Shown: positions 17,698-27,099 of the stretch, piece by piece | Numbering within the stretch: the stretch's first letter is position 1 | How the letters are laid out: every line of letters starts with the position of its first letter | NCBI RefSeq assembly: GCF_003670275.1 | Contig: NZ_QXJF01000011.1 | Location: forward strand, 60,878 to 93,465 | DNA: 32,588 nucleotides | Reading direction: 5' to 3' | Source of the DNA: Helicobacter labetoulli | GTDB taxonomy: Bacteria; Campylobacterota; Campylobacteria; Campylobacterales; Helicobacteraceae | Notes under the pieces: model-generated | The model's input: the letters and a program-made list of their open reading frames with translations, nothing else | Databases searched by the model: none | What the model was told of the DNA's origin: nothing | Made by a program: the position numbers and the translations under genes

Positions 17698-19083
17698 TTA
17701 TAAATATCCAGCTGCTAGAGCTATCACATATCCAGCTACACAAGAGCTGCATACACCAATTAAGCCCGGCAAAATAAAGCTATGATTAATAACAAACTTT
17801 CCAATATGCGTTGTGCCGCTTCTATCAAACTGAATCGTCGCCAAGTCGCTTGGGTAAGTTGGCAAAATGTAATAGCCATAGCACGCCGCTGCAAAAGCTA
17901 TAACAATTCCGGGTTCAACTCCAATGCCAAGAGCTAAAGGCACAAATGCTGCAATTGCTGCTGCTTGAGAATTAACAAATTTTGAGATTAAAAGAAGCAT
18001 AATCGCATAAGTCCAAGGTTGTGCTTTAACAATATCTCCCAAAGCTTCTTTCATCATCGGCGTATGCACAGCAAACATTGTATCCGCCATCCACGAGATT
18101 CCAAATACTGCTACAAGAGCTATCATACCAGAGCGGAAAATCTCATTCTTGCCAATTTTACCCGCATCTACATTTGTAAAAATCAGCAACGCAGAACCAG
18201 CTAAAAGCATAAACATTTGAATCGTATCCACCATACTCATAGGTTTTAATGCACCTTTAACTTCAAAAGAAGGACGCAACTCTGGGAATGCTCCAAGCAC
18301 AGCCACAACAACGATTGCACCTAGGAAAATCCACATAGCTAACCAATCTTTGAAAGGAAGCTTGACACCTAGAAGCGTTTTAGAATCACCATAAACATAT
18401 TTTTTGAACTCTGGATCTTTGATTTTTTCTTGAAACTCTTCATCTTTATCCAAATCCTTGCCTCTAAACCACGAGAAGATTCCAATACACAAAACGCCAA
18501 AAAGTGTGCTTGGGATTGTAATTTGCAATAGATTGACATAGCCATCAAATCCTGCGAGTTTATTGTCTGCCTCCAAAAGTAATGCTGTAAGGCTTACAAC
18601 CGCAACAGATACAGGTGAAGCGATAATGCCCATTTGTGAGCTAATGGAGCTTGCTGCCATAGGACGCTCTGGGCGGATATTGTTTTTAATCGCAATGTCG
18701 TAAATGATTGGCATCATTGTATAAACTACATGTCCTGTCCCGCATAGGATTGTAAGGAAGCAGGTAACAAAAGGTGCTAAAATCGTTAAAAATTTTGGAT
18801 TTTTTCTTAGCACACGCTCTGCAATCTGCAACATCACATCTAGCCCACCACTTGCTTGAAGCGTCGCACTTGCTACAACAACAGCTAGAATTGTGAGCAT
18901 AACAGAAATAGCTGGTTTGCCCGGGGCAACATTAAATCCAAATGCAAGGACCAAAAGCCCAATTCCACCGAGCAAACCTAAGGCAATGCCGCCCTTTCTC
19001 GCACCATAAAAAAGACAAACAAGCACGACAAAGAGCTGAATGCCAAACTGCCAACCTTCACTAAGATTTGTGAGAAAATCCAT
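17698..19083 (-). CDS. dcuA: Anaerobic C4-dicarboxylate transporter (DcuA/DcuB family)
   Basis: An inner-membrane carrier exchanging fumarate, malate, aspartate and succinate, used in fumarate respiration and amino-acid uptake. The ATG at 19083 is chosen because AGGAGG lies 7 bases upstream; the 461 residues match the family, and the longer frame from 19164 runs through the promoter. The sequence is almost wholly membrane helices. Conserved blocks are [28 protein letters not shown], and [18 protein letters not shown]. DcuA and DcuB cannot be separated with certainty. Exporting succinate from the prp pathway in exchange for fumarate or aspartate is a plausible link, but is inferred. Confidence 0.92.
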   Translation of the reverse strand: MDFLTNLSEGWQFGIQLFVVLVCLFYGARKGGIALGLLGGIGLLVLAFGFNVAPGKPAISVMLTILAVVVASATLQASGGLDVMLQIAERVLRKNPKFLTILAPFVTCFLTILCGTGHVVYTMMPIIYDIAIKNNIRPERPMAASSISSQMGIIASPVSVAVVSLTALLLEADNKLAGFDGYVNLLQITIPSTLFGVLCIGIFSWFRGKDLDKDEEFQEKIKDPEFKKYVYGDSKTLLGVKLPFKDWLAMWIFLGAIVVVAVLGAFPELRPSFEVKGALKPMSMVDTIQMFMLLAGSALLIFTNVDAGKIGKNEIFRSGMIALVAVFGISWMADTMFAVHTPMMKEALGDIVKAQPWTYAIMLLLISKFVNSQAAAIAAFVPLALGIGVEPGIVIAFAAACYGYYILPTYPSDLATIQFDRSGTTHIGKFVINHSFILPGLIGVCSSCVAGYVIALAAGYL

Positions 19084-19122
19084 AAGAAGCCCTCCTAGAG
19101 TAAAATATGCTAAAAAAAGCCC

Positions 19123-19144
19123 TGCGATTGTATCTAAAATCGCA
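19123..19144 (-). promoter_or_regulatory. Dcu promoter -10 within a 22-bp dyad
   Basis: TGCGATT-N8-AATCGCA is a perfect 7-bp inverted repeat. The minus-strand -10 TACAAT (19132-19127) overlaps its left arm and spacer and gives a leader of about 37 nt before the ATG at 19083. The dyad is a candidate operator for an unknown regulator; it does not match the usual CRP/FNR half-site spacing. Confidence 0.4.
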
Positions 19145-19243
19145 CATAGATAGCTTAAAGACAATGTATTTAGGTGTTTTTATTATGCTCAGTGTGTTAA
19201 AGTGTGGCTTTTACTTTGAATGAGCATTTAAAAGGTTAAGAGA

Positions 19244-19714
19244 ATGGATACTTTTCATATCGTGCTTGTTGAGCCACAGATTCCACAAAATACAGGTAAT
19301 ATAGGGCGGTTGTGTGTAGCCACAGATTCTATTTTGCATTTAATCCACCCATTGGGTTTTAGAGTGGAGCAAAAAGAGCTTAAACGCGCAGGGCTTGATT
19401 ATTGGCAGAATCTGCAAGTGTATGAATGGCAGAATCTAAAGGAGTTTTGGGAGAAGCACCCCATAAATGAGCGACATTTTTTCTTTAGCACAAAGGCAAA
19501 AAAGCTGTATTATCAGGCGGATTTTTCACAAGGGGGATTTTTGTATTTTGGGCGAGAGGATAGGGGACTAGATTCTAGCTTGGCAGAATCTGCTAGGGCG
19601 TATAGGCTACCTATGGTAAAAGGCATTAGAAGTGTGAATCTCGCCACAAGTGTGGGTGCAGCTCTGTATGAGGGATTGCGTCAATTTGGGAACTATAAGC
19701 AATGGGAATGCTAA
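19244..19714 (+). CDS. trmL: tRNA (cytidine/uridine-2'-O)-methyltransferase TrmL
   Basis: A SPOUT methyltransferase that 2'-O-methylates the wobble base (position 34) of tRNA-Leu isoacceptors using SAM. At 156 residues it has family length. Visible motifs: VEPQIPQNTGNIGRLC (residues 9-24), the knot element YFGREDRGL (about 104-112) and RSVNLATSVGAALYE (about 130-144), which bind SAM. The start ATG follows AAGGTTAAGAGA, a modest ribosome site. It is divergent from the Dcu gene. No operon partner is evident downstream. Confidence 0.95.
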   Translation: MDTFHIVLVEPQIPQNTGNIGRLCVATDSILHLIHPLGFRVEQKELKRAGLDYWQNLQVYEWQNLKEFWEKHPINERHFFFSTKAKKLYYQADFSQGGFLYFGREDRGLDSSLAESARAYRLPMVKGIRSVNLATSVGAALYEGLRQFGNYKQWEC

Positions 19715-19983
19715 TGTGGTGATGAAAAGTTTTAAGGTTTGCCAAAAAAAGATAAATCTTAAAGACATAATTACAAAGTGAGTCAAAAACTAGCAAATGC
19801 ATTTATTTGATAGGCTTTGTTTGTGGCGGTGTTAGTGAAAAGATAGAAACTTAGATTCTAAAAATTGCTATACCTTGCCTAAAGGCAGAGTATCTAGCAT
19901 AGAATCTAGCAAAGATTGTCGTGCTTACATACCCAATATGAAGAAAAGATAAGATTCTGGAATCTAGATTCTACATTGAGATT

Positions 19984-20724
19984 CTAATAACCCTGTTGTT
20001 GCAGTTTTTTGTAAGAATCACAGCCAAGCTGTTCGCCTAAATCACAAGCTTTACCATACAGCTCTTTTGCCTTTGTAAAGTCTTGACGCACACCCTTTCC
20101 ATTTTCATATTGCTCTCCTAACGAAGCACAGCCAAACTTATCATTTTTTTCACATAGGCTTTCAAAAATCTCTTTTGATTTCGTCAAGTCTTGTTTCACA
20201 CCTTTGCCCTCATAATAAGCAATACCCACCTTAAAACACAACAAATTATTTTCTTGCTCATAGCCTTTTTGATAATACTCAAATGCTTTGATGTAATCCT
20301 GCTTTGCCCTTTTGCCTTCCGTATATAATTTTGCAAGAAAAACATATCCCAAACTTTCACCAAGTTCTATGGTTTTATTATAAAACTCTATAGCTTTTTG
20401 TGTATTCTGCTCTACACCTTTGCCATTTTCATAGGCATCTCCCAAACCGATACAGCCCCTTCCATAGCCACCATTACACGATTTTTCAAACAATTCAAGA
20501 GATTTTGATATGTTTGTATGTTTTACCCCTGCTCTATGACAAGCCTTTAAGTCATTATTTTCACATAAAGATTCTAGCTCTTGCACACTTTTATTCTCAT
20601 AGTAAGAATCTGGCTGAAACTTTTGCTACCCTGCCTTTTTATCATCACCGCAACCTATAAGTGCCAAGATAAGCGATGGGATTGCTACAACTCCAACTGC
20701 TATGTTTTGTATTGCATTTTTCAT
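19984..20724 (-). pseudogene. Sel1-repeat Cys-rich lipoprotein interrupted by an amber codon
   Basis: From the ATG at 20724, the frame gives a lipoprotein signal ending in LALIGC (Cys25), then seven more residues, then an in-frame TAG at 20626-20628. The same frame continues without further break for 213 codons of Sel1-like repeats to a stop at 19984. The repeats (about 36 residues each, AYENGKGVEQN, AYYEGKGVKQD, QYENGKGVRQD) carry paired Cys, as in the Helicobacter cysteine-rich Hcp proteins. A GTG at 20586 could start a shorter protein, but that would lack the signal. It is probably a recent pseudogene; suppression or a sequencing error remain possible. Confidence 0.8.
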
Positions 20725-20845
20725 TTTTGCCCTTTCAATTAGAATCTAAAGCCCACACAATACAAAAAAAACACATTTTAAATTTTGGCAAGTTTATTCT
20801 AAGATTCACGCAAAATTTATACAGGATTTACAAAAATGCAGAATC

Positions 20846-23083
20846 TTAGCGTTTAAGATTGAGTGCTTCTTTGACTAAATCATCGCCTGTGGTAAAGGCT
20901 TTGGCATTCATAGAATAGCCTCTTTGCATAACAATCAGCTCCGTTAAGGCATTTCCCACATCAACATTACTTGTTTCTAAATGTTTATACAGCACCGAGC
21001 CAAACTTAAGATTAAGCCCTTCCCAGCCTAAAATGGGCTTCCCACTAATGGTGCTTGCATCGCCATTTACAATCATTTCTGTCATCTCAAAAAGATTCCC
21101 ACCTACTTTCCTTAAGCCCTGATCATTAACAAATGCCGCAATACCCACGCGTCCCATAGGCTCATACGCTCCATTATCAAAAGCAAGGAATATAATGCCA
21201 TCTTTATCAATCCTTACATCACGCAAATGCCCTTCAGAGCGTCCATCTTGGTCTTTTCCTAAGATTGCAGAATCTCTATATACAAAGTTTGAGCTTTGCA
21301 TATCCTTTGCTCCTGCGATATTATATGTCAAGCTCTTATCGCCAAAACTTAGTTCAACGGGCTGTGCAGTTGGCTTACCATCGCTATCAAATTCAATATT
21401 ATGCACCACATAATCGGGGCTTATCATAATCTCTCCGTGCTGGTCAAACACGGCTGAATGCACCTCCCATTTTTCCTTGATTGGCGGCTCGGATTCAGGA
21501 TTGCCCGATTGCACCATAAAGTAATGGCTTTGGACTAGGAATTTCTTGCCACTTTCATCATAGATTTCTACATTGGTTTGATAGCTTGGCATTTGAATAA
21601 ACTCGCTAAAGAAGCTATCCCCTCTAATCTCCTGCCAACCGACATTATCAAGCTTAGGATCGCTTGAGCCACTATCTACGATTTTGCGATAGAGTTTGCC
21701 ATCACGGCTTACAATATCATCAACCTGATAAGTGCTGCCTTTAGCATAGCTTGGGGGCAAGGCAGATTCTACACTGCCTAGCTCTTCCCAATTCCCTTCA
21801 TTGATTGGATTATTTCCTGCGGAGTTTATGCGTTGAAAGATTTTACCCTCACTCTGCACAACATCTCCCTCAAGATAAGTAGTATTATCACTCCATTGAC
21901 TTAATGCACTGCTATCTAGAATCTTCCAATTTTCCTTATCCATAAATGGATCTTCGCTTGTTCCCAACTCACCTGTGCGGATAAATGAAACTCCCTTATA
22001 TTGCACGATAGCATTTTTTTCATAGGCTTTATTTGTATTAAAGTTTGCTCCAACGCCACTACTAAAATTTTCATTCTTGCCCTTGAATCCTAGCTTTTCA
22101 AAAAGACTCCCTCCAAGCTCAAGGTTAAGATTCTTATAAGAGTTATTTTTTAGCTCTAGGCTTACTTTCTCACCAACTTTTCCATCAACCCCTTTACTCA
22201 CTTCCAAATCTAGCCCGACTTTTTCACGCAGGAGATTTTTTAAATCATTAAAAGTGCGGAATTCTCCCGCTTCCGCTCCACCATCACCATATTTAAAGCT
22301 CAAAGTCTCCTTTTTGTCATCTTTATCTATAGTAAGACGCACTTCATTGTAGCTTGGGGCATTAAGTGGCGTATCATCAGTGGCAAAGGCATTAATATCC
22401 GTATCCATAAATCGTTCAACATCAAACTCACCATCTTTATTTTTAAAAAAAGATGACACAGAAGTGGCATTTTCATTTTTATTAAGATTTGCACTTACAT
22501 CAAGCTTTGTGGTAAGCACGGGGCGATAGTAAAGATTCTGCGGGACTTGCATAGGCTGAAGTTTGCCTGAAGCAAGGGCTGCAAAATCAACTTCTTCGCT
22601 CTTATTTGAAGTGTAGATTCCATCTTTAATTTTACCCAAATCCACACCATACATATAGTATCCGCTTGTATTGACGATGTAGCCCTCTCCATCGCGTAGG
22701 AATGAGCCATCGCGTGTGAAGTAGTTTTTTTGCTTTTTTTCATAACCATCATCTTTTATCTCAAAACTCCCGCTTTTTTGCTCCCCTACGACAAACCAGC
22801 CCTTTCCCTCATAGGCGACATTAAACTCCCCATCACTCGCCTTGTAGCCCCCACTACGCGTAGAGATAGCGTTGCTTGATTTTGTCGCACCATAGTTCAT
22901 ATCATTATTGATAGGGGAATCTGCATTAAGAGAATCCATATTGGTGCTAAAAAGGCTTTCAAATTGTGGAATATTCTCACGATAGCCGATAGTATTGACA
23001 TTGGCAATATTATTTGAGATAGAATCTAGCCCAAATTGATGCGTTTTAATCCCGCTGTAAGAGTTAATAAGAGTGCTATTCAT
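20846..23083 (-). CDS. flgE: Flagellar hook protein FlgE (second FlgE type) with chitin-binding-like repeats
   Basis: A 745-residue flagellar rod/hook family protein. The N-terminus (NSYSGIKTHQFGLDSISNNI) and C-terminus (SNVDVGNALTELIVMQRGYS) form the D0 coiled coil of the hook. Its place after fliK and flgD corresponds to the second FlgE-like gene of H. pylori (HP0908 position) rather than the main hook gene. The middle, about residues 347-486, holds three tandem repeats of roughly 42 residues with pattern Y-x(2)-GD-x-V-x(3)-GK-x-F/Y ... N-x-P ... W-x-x-L/I. These resemble carbohydrate-binding module family 5/12. Its ATG overlaps the flgD stop (ATGA). Export is through the flagellar type III system. 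Confidence 0.9.
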   Translation of the reverse strand: MNSTLINSYSGIKTHQFGLDSISNNIANVNTIGYRENIPQFESLFSTNMDSLNADSPINNDMNYGATKSSNAISTRSGGYKASDGEFNVAYEGKGWFVVGEQKSGSFEIKDDGYEKKQKNYFTRDGSFLRDGEGYIVNTSGYYMYGVDLGKIKDGIYTSNKSEEVDFAALASGKLQPMQVPQNLYYRPVLTTKLDVSANLNKNENATSVSSFFKNKDGEFDVERFMDTDINAFATDDTPLNAPSYNEVRLTIDKDDKKETLSFKYGDGGAEAGEFRTFNDLKNLLREKVGLDLEVSKGVDGKVGEKVSLELKNNSYKNLNLELGGSLFEKLGFKGKNENFSSGVGANFNTNKAYEKNAIVQYKGVSFIRTGELGTSEDPFMDKENWKILDSSALSQWSDNTTYLEGDVVQSEGKIFQRINSAGNNPINEGNWEELGSVESALPPSYAKGSTYQVDDIVSRDGKLYRKIVDSGSSDPKLDNVGWQEIRGDSFFSEFIQMPSYQTNVEIYDESGKKFLVQSHYFMVQSGNPESEPPIKEKWEVHSAVFDQHGEIMISPDYVVHNIEFDSDGKPTAQPVELSFGDKSLTYNIAGAKDMQSSNFVYRDSAILGKDQDGRSEGHLRDVRIDKDGIIFLAFDNGAYEPMGRVGIAAFVNDQGLRKVGGNLFEMTEMIVNGDASTISGKPILGWEGLNLKFGSVLYKHLETSNVDVGNALTELIVMQRGYSMNAKAFTTGDDLVKEALNLKR

Positions 23084-23901
23084 AGCCCGTGGTCCTTATT
23101 GTAAAACTCAATAGCACTATCAAGTGGCAAAATCATATCGCCCATTCTTAGCATAGGTGAGCCCTTATCAAAGATAATGCTTTGCACCTCTCCACGCCCT
23201 ACACGAGCAGTATGGTATTGTTTGCTTGTGTCATCAAGGTTGTATTCCGCACGAATATTATATGTGCCATCATCTACTTGTTTGCCATTATTATCTAGTG
23301 TATCCCAAGTAAATTCCAAATATCCGCTTTGGTTATTTTTATCTTTAAGCGAAATGCTTTTTACCATCTCATTATTGCTATTGAAAATATAAATTGTTGG
23401 CTCACCCTTTTGTATATCAATCTTTTGATCAAAATAGATTGAAAATTTAACCGCTTTGCCCTTTTGCACATTAACACCAAAGACATCAGTCTCAGCCACC
23501 TTGCCAATCATTGAAACGGTGTTGAGTGCATTGAGCTGTGCGGTGGCAACATTTGACTTAGCTGTATCTTGCATACCAAGATTAAGTGCTTCTAAAGATT
23601 CTTTCATTTGTGCTTGAAACTCTTTTAGCTCTTTATTTGTCTCTTGTGTGCTTTTCATAGCCTCTGCTACTTCTACCATTGTCTTTTTGTTTTGCTCTTG
23701 CATTTCTACTTGCGTGAGTTGGGCAGTTTGCGTGATAATCTTATCAGTTTCCATTGGTGCGGTTGGGTCTTGATTTTTAAGCTGTTCTAAAAAGAGACGC
23801 ATAAAAGCATCATTATCAAGCTCGTTAATATTGCGAACTTTTTCTTTTTCTTTTGCTATTTTTGCCGCACTTCCTGTTACTTCTGCCAAGTCAATCGCCA
23901 T
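23080..23901 (-). CDS. flgD: Flagellar hook-capping protein FlgD
   Basis: FlgD caps the growing hook and drives FlgE assembly. The 273-residue protein has the conserved N-terminal export and cap segment (FMRLFLEQLKNQDPTAPMET, about residues 33-52, then QLTQVEMQEQ) and a C-terminal Ig-like region with WDTLDNNGKQVDDGTYNIRA (about 214-233) typical of the FlgD FlgD_ig fold. It starts 16 bases after the fliK stop and overlaps flgE by ATGA, making a tight fliK-flgD-flgE unit likely driven by the sigma-54 promoter in front of fliK. Confidence 0.95.
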   Translation of the reverse strand: MAIDLAEVTGSAAKIAKEKEKVRNINELDNDAFMRLFLEQLKNQDPTAPMETDKIITQTAQLTQVEMQEQNKKTMVEVAEAMKSTQETNKELKEFQAQMKESLEALNLGMQDTAKSNVATAQLNALNTVSMIGKVAETDVFGVNVQKGKAVKFSIYFDQKIDIQKGEPTIYIFNSNNEMVKSISLKDKNNQSGYLEFTWDTLDNNGKQVDDGTYNIRAEYNLDDTSKQYHTARVGRGEVQSIIFDKGSPMLRMGDMILPLDSAIEFYNKDHGL

Positions 23902-23917
23902 TGCTAAACTCCCTTTT

Positions 23918-26174
23918 TTAAGCGTATTTGGGCAGCGTAATATTCATTACATTTAACCCTTTTTGCATTTCATTTTGTGAATCTTCTAAGCTATTTTTGT
24001 TCCCTTCCTCTCTTTGCTCTTGTGGTGTATTATCTCCGCCATTGTGTCCCTTATTGCCACTGCTACCATCATTTGAGCTAAAGTTTAAATCTACATTTTC
24101 AAAGCCCACCTGTGCGAGATTGTTTTTAAAATCCACTTGATTTTGTAAAAATAATCCAACCGCTGTGGCGTTTGATACCACCTGAATATGTAAATCCTTG
24201 CCTTTTTTAGTGATGGTAAGCTCTAGTGTGCCAAGATTCTGTGGATTAAGCTCTAAGGATAGCTTTGTGATAGGGGGCTTGTAGTTTAGCACCTCTTCAC
24301 GCAAAGCTTGAGCAAAATTCCTTACGCTCTCTCTTGCGAGGGCAGAGCGATAGAGAATCTGTGTGCGGCTATTTTCTTTTGCACTTAGGACTTCCGCACT
24401 TTGCTTAGATTGAGTTTTGCCCTTACTTTCTTCTACCGCTTCAGTTTCTTTTGTTTTTGTTTTCTTTTTGCCCCCTGCTAGAAGCATTTCCGCAAAGCTT
24501 TTTTCCTCTTCTTGAATCTGACTTTGCTCATTAAAAAGCGGTGATTCCTCTAGTTGCGTATCTTGAATCTTGCTTGTTTGCGATGGATTTTGTGAATCTA
24601 TTTTATTAGATTCTTTACTTTGTGTATCCCTTTTTGGATTTTTCTCACTATCTTTTTTGTCCCCACTTTTAGATTTGCCCTTCAACGCTCCAGATTCTAA
24701 GGCAGCAATACTTTGGGCTAACGCATTAGGCTTTTGAGAAGCGTTTGCTTGAGGTTTTGAAGTGTGCTTTTGTAGCTCTTCAATGCTTGGCTCATCAAGC
24801 TTTAGTGCTTCTTCAAAGCTTTTTAGCTCCGCACTTTTGGCATCTGTAAGCATTTGGGTTTGAATCTCTTGCCGTGTCTCTTGCTTTGTATATTTAGATT
24901 CTACTTGAGCGGGGCTAGATTCTAACTTTTTATCCTGTGTAGCATTTTTAGGTGCTTTATTTTTTGTCTTTTTAGAATCTTCGCTTATAAGCTCACTTCC
25001 CTCCGCCTTCTTTTTGGCTTTTTTACTTGTTTTTTTGGCTTTGGGCTGGGATTGCAAATTTTCTATAGAATCCTTACTCTCTTGCTCTAGGGACACATTG
25101 TTGAGAGGATTAAGAATCTTATTTGCCTCATTCTCAGCTGCTAAAGGTGTAGTTTTTGCCTTAAGGGCTTTTTGCAGCACATTATCCTTTATATCTTGCT
25201 TATCCGAGCTGGGGTGTGTCCTTTAGAGAAAATATGCCGCCTTTATTGTCATCATCAGCCTTTTTTGTTGGATACTCATTTGAGATTTTGCTTGTAATGT
25301 TTTTTGGCTTTTTTGTTCCGCGTTGCACGATGGCGATTTTATCCACATTATTTTCATACTCATAGCTAATCGTCTCTTTCGCCGATGCGGGAATGCTTTT
25401 TGGTTTTGCAGACTTGGTTTCTTTTGCTCCTAATCCCGCTTGTGTTTCTAGTGCCTCTTGAATGAGAGATTGAGCATTTGTGCCTTGTGTTTCTAGGCTC
25501 ATTTTACTAGGATTCAAACCCTTTGTTTGAGCAAGATTCTGCACATCAGCTAGAGTCTTTGTGGCTTGGGTTTCTTCTTTTGGAGCTTGAGGCATTGGCA
25601 TAGTAGCAATGCGTGGGGCTTGAGCTTTTGTATCTTTTATAGAATCTTTGCCCTCTGCTATTTTGTCCGTAGCTGCTGCTGTGCTTAAAGGAGTGCTTAG
25701 AGCTTCTACAAGAGGATTAGCTTCTTTTGGCTTGTTTTCTTTAGATGATTTAGCAATTTTTTCTTGCAAACCGATTTTTGAATCTTCACTCACGCTATCC
25801 TTAAAATCAAAAGGCACAGCAGTATTAGAGGCTTGAGCCTTTGGGCTTGTGGCTTTTAAGTCTTCAGTCTTTTTTGCGTGTGATGTAAGATTCTTATCAA
25901 GCAAATCATCTTTTTTATCTATTTGCATAGGTGTTTTACTCTCTGTTTTACTCATCTTACCCTGTAAGGCTTTGCTAAGCGGATTTTTATTGTCTATGGT
26001 TTGAGCTACATTTGCTTCTTGAGATTCCTTTTGAGCTTTTGCTTTAGCCTGTTTGGCAAACATACTTTCAAATTTACTCTCTAGCTTATTTACATCTGCT
26101 GAAGGTGAATGAGGGCGTTTATCTAGGATAGAATCAGGCTTATTGAGAATAGAATTTTGCATTGCATCTAACAT
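23918..26174 (-). pseudogene. fliK: Flagellar hook-length control protein FliK, frameshifted
   Basis: FliK measures the hook and switches export from hook to filament proteins. Two frames make up the gene. The first runs from the ATG at 26174 (AAGGAG 6 bases upstream) to a TAA near 25200. It is a low-complexity Lys/Ser/Gln-rich region as in FliK N-termini. The second, to 23918, ends with the FliK C-terminal domain (LNPQNLGTLELTITKKGKDL). Dropping one C from the C4 run at 25211-25214 joins them as SLKDTPSSDKQDIKDN without loss. A sequencing error, a real null mutation (which would cause polyhooks) or programmed frameshifting are possible; the run of four is short for phase variation. Confidence 0.85.
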
Positions 26175-26208
26175 ATTGCACTCCTTACAAGAAAATATAC
26201 CAACACTC

Positions 26209-26226
26209 AAGCAAATTGCATTCCTA
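26209..26226 (-). promoter_or_regulatory. Sigma-54 promoter of the fliK-flgD-flgE operon
   Basis: The minus strand has GG at 26224-26223 and GC at 26212-26211 separated by 10 bases, in the context GGAATGCAATTTGCTT. This fits the RpoN consensus GGAA-N6-TTGCTT known from Helicobacter flagellar genes. Transcription would start near 26199, 25 bases before the fliK ATG. Confidence 0.65.
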
Positions 26227-26267
26227 AAATAACAATGCGTTTTTAGTATTTTTTATGAAAAAAAGCG

Positions 26268-26273
26268 TATAAT
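26268..26273 (+). promoter_or_regulatory. -10 element of the PAP2 gene
   Basis: A consensus TATAAT (GCGTATAATCC) predicts a start near 26280 and a leader of about 34 nt to the GTG at 26314. It is divergent from the sigma-54 promoter. Confidence 0.55.
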
Positions 26274-26313
26274 CCCACACTTTTTATAAAGCAAATATTT
26301 TTAGAGGTGTATT

Positions 26314-26899
26314 GTGTATAAAAAAATATTTATGGGCTTAGTTTTGTGTGTAAGTATGCAAAAGGGCTTTTGTGCTGAAAAAAGCGGCTTTGAGATTTAT
26401 GGTGATGTGATGCAGATTCTGCCTTTTGCAATGATGGCATATAGCTATGCTATTTGATGATATACAAGGGGTAAAAGAACAAGCCATAGGTGCTGGAGCG
26501 ACTTTTCTTACCACCCACGCTATCAAAGAAGGCTTTGTGATTCTCTCTCGCTCAAATGAATCATATGCGAGAATCTCACAACGCCCAAATAATGGCAGTT
26601 TTAATGGTTTTCCAAGCGGACATACTTCATTTGTTTTTTCCGCAGCTGGATTTGCACAAAAGCGTTATGGTTGGAAGTGGGGAGTGCCACTTAGCCTTAT
26701 TGCAAGTTCAGTAGGTGTAAGTAGAGTGTATGCGGAGAGACATACGACTACGCAAGTCATTGCTGGGGCGATTTTGGGCTTTTCTCTTTCATATTTTTTG
26801 GCGAGTAAGCAAAGTAAAGATTCACAGCTTACAGCGTGGGTGGATAATGCTGAAAATGGCACACAAAGCTATCATTTAGCATATATCAAGCGATTTTAG
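26314..26899 (+). pseudogene. PAP2 superfamily phosphatase, frameshifted
   Basis: PAP2 enzymes remove phosphate from lipids such as undecaprenyl pyrophosphate or lipid A, at the membrane/periplasm. The first part starts at GTG 26314 (AGAGG 6 bases upstream) with a signal-like helix (KKIFMGLVLCVSM, then FCAEKS). It ends in TGA at 26455-26457, while the frame carrying the catalytic part begins around 26447 (LFDDIQGVKEQ). One surplus base near 26440-26450 explains the break. The catalytic motifs are RP (RISQRPN), PSGHTSF and SRVYAERHTTTQ. The residue after HTTT is Gln where the family normally has Asp, and the Lys of K-x6-RP is absent. The downstream piece alone lacks the signal, so function is doubtful. 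Confidence 0.75.
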
Positions 26900-26946
26900 A
26901 TTCTGTGGATTTGGTGCTTTTGGGTGATTTTAGTATTATCCCTATG

Positions 26947-27005
26947 CTTAAGGCACGATATTGAGCTGACTTTGTGTGTAGATGAAGTCAAACCTGCAAA
27001 CAGCA
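26947..27005 (+). repeat. Dispersed intergenic repeat, copy B
   Basis: Shares CTTAAGG, GCTGACTT, GTG, AGATGAAGTCAAACC and AAC-GCA in the same order with the copy at 14728-14786. No open frame is conserved. It lies between the PAP2 gene and dcd. Confidence 0.45.
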
Positions 27006-27099
27006 TATTCAAACCTCTTCTCTTAATTTAGTATAAGATAGCAAAATTATAGAGATACTTCAGCTCAAAGCCCTTGTTATAACAATATAAATAGAATCT

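Noticed and set aside
20764-20771. A8 run (T8 on the minus strand) upstream of the Sel1 lipoprotein gene
   Set aside because: Too short to expect frequent slippage, and no clear -10 is adjacent, unlike the T14 and poly-C cases.
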